Source of the DNA: Prunus persica
Lineage: Eukaryota; Streptophyta; Magnoliopsida; Rosales; Rosaceae
Assembly: GCF_000346465.2 (NCBI RefSeq)
Contig: NC_034011.1
Span: 25,851,941 to 25,915,940, forward strand
DNA length: 64,000 nucleotides
Direction of reading: 5' to 3'
Position 1 is the first letter of the stretch; the number at the start of each line of letters is the position of its first letter. The notes beneath the pieces are model-generated. The model worked only from the letters and a program-made list of their open reading frames with translations. It was not told the DNA's origin and made no database searches. The translations under genes and the position numbers were made by a program. Shown here piece by piece: positions 56,420 through 64,000 of the stretch.

Positions 56420-56906
56420 TAGGTCCTGTTTGGTTCACGGAATGGATTTGAGGGAAATCATTTCCCATGTCATTTCCCAAAGAATGGGAATGAATGATTC
56501 TTTTTCCACGTTTGGTATAATGTCGAAAAAGTAACCGAGAGATTTCACTTTGTTTCATTTCCCATGTTTGTTTTGAGTATGAATGGAAAACAAAGTTTGT
56601 ATAATTTTTCAATTATACCTATATTAAATCAAATAAAAAAAGAATGCATTTAATGATACGTTGTAATTATAAATTGTTCATAGGGACAAAATAGTCATAA
56701 AAATTGTGCATTGAATGTTGGCACATTTTCCCAAACTTTCCCATGAGGAAGGAAAACAAAACCCAAGTTAAGAGGAGGGATTCACTTTCTCCCCTACTTT
56801 TCCATGTGTCAGGCAACCATTTCTCATGTCTGGACTTACCAAACATGGGAAAACAATTGAATTCCCATTCCCAAGCCTCCTTTTCCATGAACCAAACGGG
56901 GCCCTA
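56420..56906. mobile_element. hAT-like MITE
   Basis: Inverted ends: left TAGGTCCTGTTTGGTTCA, and right, read on the minus strand, TAGGGCCCCGTTTGGTTCA. GTTTGGTT ends are typical of many plant hAT-type MITEs. The body is about 490 bp of partly palindromic sequence rich in TTTCCCAT/ATGGGAAA and has no transposase ORF. CTACTCCTAG (left) and CTACTGCTAG (right, 56911-56920) nearly match and may be a decayed target duplication. Confidence 0.6.
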
Positions 56907-58013
56907 CAGTCTACTGCTAGCTTGGCGCCCTAGAGAGCCTCTCTTGCGATGTTTTCTTCTTTTGTCGGGCCGGCCTATAGCTCTCTTTTTGAACAAAGGC
57001 CCACTTCAATAAGGACACCATTTCATTAATTCTTTTAAGTTTAAGCAACAAAATTATTATTCATATCTCATCCCAACAAGAAATTAGAGTTCGAACATAA
57101 GACCTCTTGTATGCAAGTCAAGACTCTTTTTCCATAGGCTAGACTCCATTAACAAAATTGTGTAAGTATTTAAAACACGTAATGTTGATTATCAATTCTC
57201 TCATGTTATTACAGTCATAATCAATTTATTAAAATCATGTCCTAAGTTTAGTAAAATTTTAGCTAGATCACTCATACCATTCTTGGATTTCGCGGACCGG
57301 CCATCTTTTTGTTGGATCTTGTTGTAAGTTCAAATCTAACAAGTCTCTAATGGATTCTTCTTTATTCTTCCTTTTACCACCAATAGAAAAAGAGCTTGAC
57401 CTACTCATATAATTGTATGAAGAAACCTTTAAAAAACAAAACAAATATATATATTTTAGTCAAGAGGAACCTCAAAACCTATATCAACCCGTGCATGCAA
57501 ATGACACTAAAAAAATAGAAACGACACAATTTGATAATTTCGGGAACCTCTCAAAGACATTTTGAGATAAAAGTATTCATATTTATCGAAAACTTTTTAT
57601 TCCACTACTCATTCTAGTACTGGAGAAATTGTAAACCACATCATAAGTTATATATGTCGTGTTTAATTAAATAATTTGACTGACCGAATAAAAGATGAAT
57701 AATCCATTACTATTAAAGAGGAATACGTTTGTTTCTCGTCCGTACATGCATGCTAGCGTATAAAGTCAAGAGGAGGAGAGGACAAATTGGCATATTTTGA
57801 ATCAATCTAAATTAAATACCTAACCAGCGTAGTATTAGCCACTCATTATATGTCTAAATAAGAAAGTCTTCTCCCCCCAACCCCACGAAAACCTTACATA
57901 TATGTACTTATTATTTGACACTTCCTGCAAAAGTCATACGGAAGCATTCTACATTTAGAAACCCATGTTGTTGTGGGTTTGTGGCTCTCCATGAGATCAA
58001 GACGTGTAGTGTT

Positions 58014-58044
<31 letters not shown>

Positions 58045-58515
58045 ATTCACATCGATTCACGGTTATCAATTATCTTACATATGAATATTAAAGTTTACGC
58101 TCATAATTTTTATGCGATATTGATCAACATTTATCAATCGTTGCATGAACAATTTACATTAAAACTACTAGTGGAAGTATTAACAAAGAAGAAAACAAGT
58201 TAGACTGAGCAGCACCGTCGTAATTAATACAAAGAATAATACAATGCATATATACATGTATATAGTAATTGGGAAGGTCCTTGGAGTTGGGAGATACACG
58301 TACGTCTGCTTTTGTTTCTGAATCAGAGAAAGTTTGGACAGAATCAAGTGCTCAAAGAAAAGAGGATGAGGGATTAGTGGCCACCCTGGCCAGGAGGTTG
58401 TTTGAGCACCACCATGATCCTTTGATTTAGAGCACGACATGTGATCACAGCTAACAATCTGAGTTTTGGGCCACTAGTTTTGCCACACTCAAAAATGAAA
58501 ATCTAGATACTTAAT

Positions 58516-58584
58516 CTCAGCCACGAGATTGATTTTGTTTATGTGGCTGAGGTCAAGGATTAATGAGCTAGCTGTCCTCAGCCA
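58516..58584. repeat. CTCAGCCAC inverted repeat
   Basis: CTCAGCCAC (58516-58524) and its exact inverse GTGGCTGAG (58543-58551) with an 18-nt loop, plus a third CTCAGCCA at 58577-58584. Confidence 0.7.
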
Positions 58585-58916
58585 TAAAAGGGCACAAAGA
58601 CAAACTCACATTGTGGATTTGATGGTGCTTCTCCTTTTTGCAAACCTCACCACTATCCATTAGGTCTTGTGTTGCCATAAGATTGATGGGATTTCATAGA
58701 TTTTTTCAAATTAATTAGGTTTGGATGACAGCAAGTTTCATTTATATGTTAACTCACTTATGGCTTGTGACTTGTCAATTAAGTGTTAACAACATGGCAA
58801 GTAAGATCGCTTTCCTGGCCAAATCTTGTGCGGGTGTGGAGATGAAGATAAGTGTTAGCTTAGATTCTTAAGAAAAATAAATTTTAATCTTTAAAGGATA
58901 TATGATTTTACAAATA

Positions 58917-59052
58917 TGGACTTAGCCAAGTTGGTTAGAGCAAATGTGCTCCCCACTCCGCCCTCGAGTTCGAATCCCCGTCCTTCTAAGATTAGATTAA
59001 AGTAGAATATCGCTTATATAAATACATATGAGTTTTTCTATAATTAAAAAAA
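58917..59052 (+). mobile_element. tRNA-derived SINE
   Basis: The head has a good box A (TAGCCAAGTTGG, 58923-58934) and box B (GAGTTCGAATCCC, 58968-58980). The body has TTAGATTAAAGTAGAATATC and it ends in an A-rich stretch near 59050. It does not fold into a complete cloverleaf, so it is not a functional tRNA. Confidence 0.65.
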
Positions 59053-59496
59053 TTGGCTCTGTATGTTTTATTTATTAAAATTCAAAAAATGAAATTTTGT
59101 TATAAATTTAAAGATGAACACATTGTCAATTAAAAGTTTAAATTATAAGTCATTAAGAAAAAATGCATTTGTAAATATTTGTAAGATAAATTAAGCATGA
59201 GACAAGAAAGTAACTTGAAATCATAATCCAGACCAGAGACAGAGAGGAGACTCAGGAGGACAGCATGGCCTGCTTCTTTAGCTCTCTTCTTCTAATCGAA
59301 GAAAGAGAGCCAGAGCAGAGAGCCTCTCCCTCGATATCTATTCTTTCTGTGATTACAGTGAGCTTGAAGCCTAATGGGCTAGCAAGGTAGAAGTAGTGCC
59401 CACCGTACAATACAATTGGGTTTTGAGAACAGACTTCACGTTGGGTTTTGAATCCATACGCCCATTCAGGACCCAAAAGAGTCTAAAGATTCAAAT

Positions 59497-59633
59497 AGCC
59501 TAGAAATGAAGCACCAGTGAAGTGCTGGCCCTATTGCAACTGAGTTGAAGAGCCTAAAAATGAAGCACATGTGAGATGCCCGTCCTATTGCACCTGAGTA
59601 TAATCCCCCTACCCCTACCCCTACCCCTACCGT
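59497..59633. repeat. 54-bp tandem duplication followed by (CCCCTA)n
   Basis: Units 59497-59550 and 59551-59604 share AGCCTA-AAATGAAGCAC, CCTATTGCA and CTGAGT. They run into about four CCCCTA units (59606-59632). The sequence after it (TTAGATTAGTTAGAATATC) resembles the tail of the SINE at 58917, so the whole may be a rearranged SINE. Confidence 0.65.
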
Positions 59634-60081
59634 ACATTAGATTAGTTAGAATATCACTCTTTCCAAAAAGAGAGCCAAGAAATGAAAATCCAGAGGGGTT
59701 TACTTAGCCAGGAAATTAAAGTTGTAGAGTATCAACCAAGGATTATTGACACTCAAACATGAGAAAATACAGCCGCGCATGATCTCTAATTCTCTTTTTC
59801 TTATTCTTTAACTTCAAAATTTGATGTTTTGGTCGAAACATGAAGAGCAGACAATTGAAGCAAACGCGATAAATATAAACTTGGCTCATGCGTCAAAACG
59901 ATTGTAACAACATAGCAACTTCGTTTACAGCTAAACATTATAGCTAGAGTAGCAAATACACACATGAATTCTGACAACGTCTCGCCAAAACATTCTGCTA
60001 TTACAACATTCATTGAAATAAAGGAAAACTATCCTCCCCAGAAACTCCAAGTCAAGCAACCAAACTCCTTGACCTTGACTC

Positions 60082-62183
<2,102 letters not shown>

Positions 62184-62197
62184 TTTTATCAAATTAT

Positions 62198-62455
62198 CTG
62201 CCACATACAATCAGACCATACAGTAAAATCAAAATTAGCAAAATTCTCATGCTGGAATTTCGTTCTGCAATAACATAAAGCAAAATTAATCCAATATTCT
62301 TTCAAATCGTAATGAAAAATTCAATCAGATCCATATCATTTCGTGAATTGAAAAAACGAAGAGGGATTTCATTTTACATGGAGATCAAGATCGATTAGGC
62401 AGATCTACGATTAACATCTGATAACGAAGAATTCACAAAACGGACGACGAAATAC

Positions 62456-62499
<44 letters not shown>

Positions 62500-62502
62500 C
62501 AC
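62198..62502 (-). other. 5' UTR intron of ARF1
   Basis: On the minus strand a donor CCAG followed by GTGAGT at 62503/62502 and an acceptor ATGTGGCAG ending at 62198 define a 305-nt intron, 14 nt before the ATG. A (CT)n run sits directly after the donor. Confidence 0.65.
62457..62497. repeat. (AG)n microsatellite in the ARF1 5' UTR intron
   Basis: About 20 AG units immediately inside the leader intron. Confidence 0.9.
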
Positions 62503-62743
62503 CTGGAGGAACTAGGAAGGATCAAAATGAGAGGAGGAGCCAACACAGCAAGCCGCGATTTTTATTGGTATGCTTTCTCTCTCCTGGACCCTGGTCAGTT
62601 AGTTAATCACCGCGGTTAGGCCCAAAACGATGTCGTATTCTTAAGAAGCCCAAAAAACGCGGGACACATATATATCTTCTCAGTCGTTGAGTGGGCAACA
62701 CCACCGGCCCAACCATCCAGAGTCATTTTACTCCACCTTGGGT
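62503..62743. promoter_or_regulatory. Bidirectional ARF1/PDF1B promoter
   Basis: About 240 bp separate the ARF1 leader exon from the PDF1B ATG. It contains GGCCCA-type motifs in both directions (AGGCCCAAA near 62618, AGCCCAAAA near 62648, CGGCCCAAC near 62706), typical of site II elements in housekeeping genes. No TATA box is obvious. Confidence 0.55.
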
Positions 62744-63898
62744 ATGGCTTGTGCGGCTTGGCTCCAGCCATTGTCCTCATCCCACGCTCTCTTTCCAACT
62801 CTCTGCCGCCGGCCGACTTTTCCCCCCATCTTCCACCGGCTCACTCGTTTCTCCTCAACCGTCCGGCTAGTATCCACCATGAACCGGTCGACTCCGGTCC
62901 ACGCTCAGGCCAAACGAGGCTTCTCAGTCAAAGAAGACGAAGTGGCCACTGGTAAGCCAAACTCCAATAATTGCTACCAAAAATATTAATAAAGAAGAAG
63001 AAAAAGCTTGTTCTTATGTGTTTGGTTCGTTCCTATTTGATTTTGCGATGGATTGAATATAGCTGCTGACGTTGAATTTGAGACGCCTCTGAAAATCGTG
63101 GAATATCCGGACCCTATACTGAGAGCGAAGAACAAGAGAATCGATTCGTTCGACGAAAATTTGAAGATTTTGGTAGACGAAATGTTTGATATAATGTACA
63201 AGTGAGTTCCATCATCCATGGCTTTTGGCGTTTGCTAATTGCTAAGTGCCCCTAAAAAAAATCGGATTTTGAGAAGTTCTTGCAATTTACAGGAGTTGTT
63301 GGCTTGATTTTTACACAGAACCGATGGCATAGGGCTCTCGGCGCCCCAAGTAGGGATCAATGTGCAGCTCATGGTGTTCAATCCAGTTGGTGAGCGTGGC
63401 GAAGGGGAGGAAATTGTGCTTGTGAATCCAAGGGTTTCCAGATATTCCCAGAAAACGCGACCCTTTAACGAGGGTTGCTTATCCTTCCCGGGGATTTATG
63501 CTGATGTTGTGGTGCGTGCTATTGCTATATGCTGATTTCAAAGTTGTCTGCTTTGTTTGACCCTGCTATTAATGTCTTTCCATGTGTATTAGAGCTTTAA
63601 GTTATCCCCATTTGGTTTCTATATGAGTATGAAAAATGTGCAAGAAATTGAATCTTAATATAAGTCATGTTCACTGAATACAATTTTCGTACTGTACAAT
63701 GAGCTTAAACTACTTGCTTTGTGTGTGTGTGTGTATGTAGTGATTCATGGTATTGCTCTGGATGTCTCTAACTTTTTGAGCTTGCAGAGACCAGAATCTG
63801 TGAAAATAGATGCACGGGACATCAACGGTGCAAGGTTTACAGTCAACTTGTCGGGTCTTCCAGCGCGGGTGTTCCAGCATGAATTTGACCATTTGCAG
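62744..63898 (+). CDS. PDF1B: Peptide deformylase 1B, organellar (3' end outside the window)
   Basis: Four exons are visible: 62744-62951, 63063-63201, 63319-63511, 63788-63898; 217 codons, then a donor leads to at least one exon beyond the window. The enzyme removes the formyl group from the starting Met of plastid (and mitochondrial) proteins. The N-terminal about 65 residues are Ser/Arg-rich without acidic residues, fitting a transit peptide. Catalytic motifs: GIGLSAPQVG (119-128), EGCLSFPG with metal ligand Cys169, and QHEFDHLQ, the HExxH motif (His211, Glu212, His215). All metal ligands are present. Start: ATG at 62744 gives the usual transit peptide; an ATG 19 codons upstream (62687) is also in frame but lies in the promoter-like region. 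Only the C-terminal tail is missing. Confidence 0.94.
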
Positions 63899-64000
63899 GT
63901 TCGTTATTCAGCTACCATTTAGTAATTTAACAATGGAGTGTCAACCAAAATACAAAAAAAGAATTTATAGTGGAGATTTGGTTCCCTTTTGCATTAGGGA

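Larger units (their letters stand above)
55518..60081. other. Intergenic region between MYB and ARF1 genes
   Basis: About 4.5 kb. It starts with the MYB promoter (CT-rich leader, TA-rich stretch near 55955-55985) and ends with ARF1 3' UTR. It holds a hAT-like MITE, a SINE-like element, (TA)n at about 58016-58038, a CTCAGCCAC palindrome and a 54-bp tandem repeat. ORFs at 58180-58440 and 59252-59476 (both minus) match no family I know. Confidence 0.5.

Noticed and set aside
58180..58440. 86-codon minus-strand ORF (MSCSKSKDHGG...)
   Set aside because: The first 30 residues look plausible, but the rest is low-complexity sequence translated from TA-rich DNA, and no family was recognised.
58917..58990. 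Functional tRNA gene at the box A/box B pair
   Set aside because: No paired acceptor or anticodon stem; fits a SINE head.
59252..59476. 74-codon minus-strand ORF (MGPEWAYGF...)
   Set aside because: Has balanced composition but no recognised family, no splice partners and no convincing promoter; kept only as a possibility.

Overview
This window is nuclear DNA of a flowering plant. Genes are split by short canonical GT-AG introns, intergenic DNA is AT-rich with many (CT/GA)n and (TA)n tracts, and there are tRNA-derived SINEs and foldback MITEs. The proteins are most like those of woody eudicots. Rosaceae is my guess for the family, but that is an impression and not a measurement.

Layout: a DUF1645 protein (2189-3061, -); a P4-ATPase flippase most like ALA8 (6381-12369, -, 11 exons rebuilt to 1191 aa); a STE20/BLUS1-type kinase (17250-23404, +, 20 exons, 674 aa); a proteasome-assembly-chaperone-3-like protein (24078-25503, -); a cinnamoyl-CoA-reductase-like protein (26836-28629, +); a telo-box/site II promoter unit with no usable ORF (about 28950-29565, -); a Cys-rich plant-specific small protein (34136-34678, +); a universal stress protein (36803-38603, +); a PWWP-domain protein (39504-42410, -); plastid ribosomal protein L12 (44235-44801, -); tRNA-Pro(UGG) (45035-45106, -); tail-anchored monodehydroascorbate reductase, MDAR4 type (45779-49084, -); an R2R3-MYB of the MYB21/MYB24 group (52412-55431, -); the GTPase ARF1 (60082-62183, -); and plastid/mitochondrial peptide deformylase 1B (62744 to beyond the window, +).

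The genes do not form one pathway. They are housekeeping functions (membrane lipid asymmetry, vesicle traffic, plastid translation, proteasome assembly, peroxisomal redox) plus two regulators (a kinase and a floral MYB). The order is informative. As I recall Arabidopsis locus numbers, the genes alternate between neighbours of one chromosome 3 block (MYB21, MDAR4, RPL12, PWWP, ALA8, DUF1645) and one chromosome 5 block (PDF1B, ARF, USP, CCR-like, PAC3-like, kinase). The window would then be the unfractionated ancestral segment.

Exon boundaries were placed by reading splice sites and checking that phase is kept through each gene. All multi-exon models here give an open frame of the length expected for the family. 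UTR limits, promoters and transposon calls are inferred. No undescribed defence or mobile system was found. The most novel-looking items are the ORF-less telo-box unit, the GC-AG terminal intron of ARF1, competing start codons before the Cys-rich protein, and several short tandem or foldback repeats.
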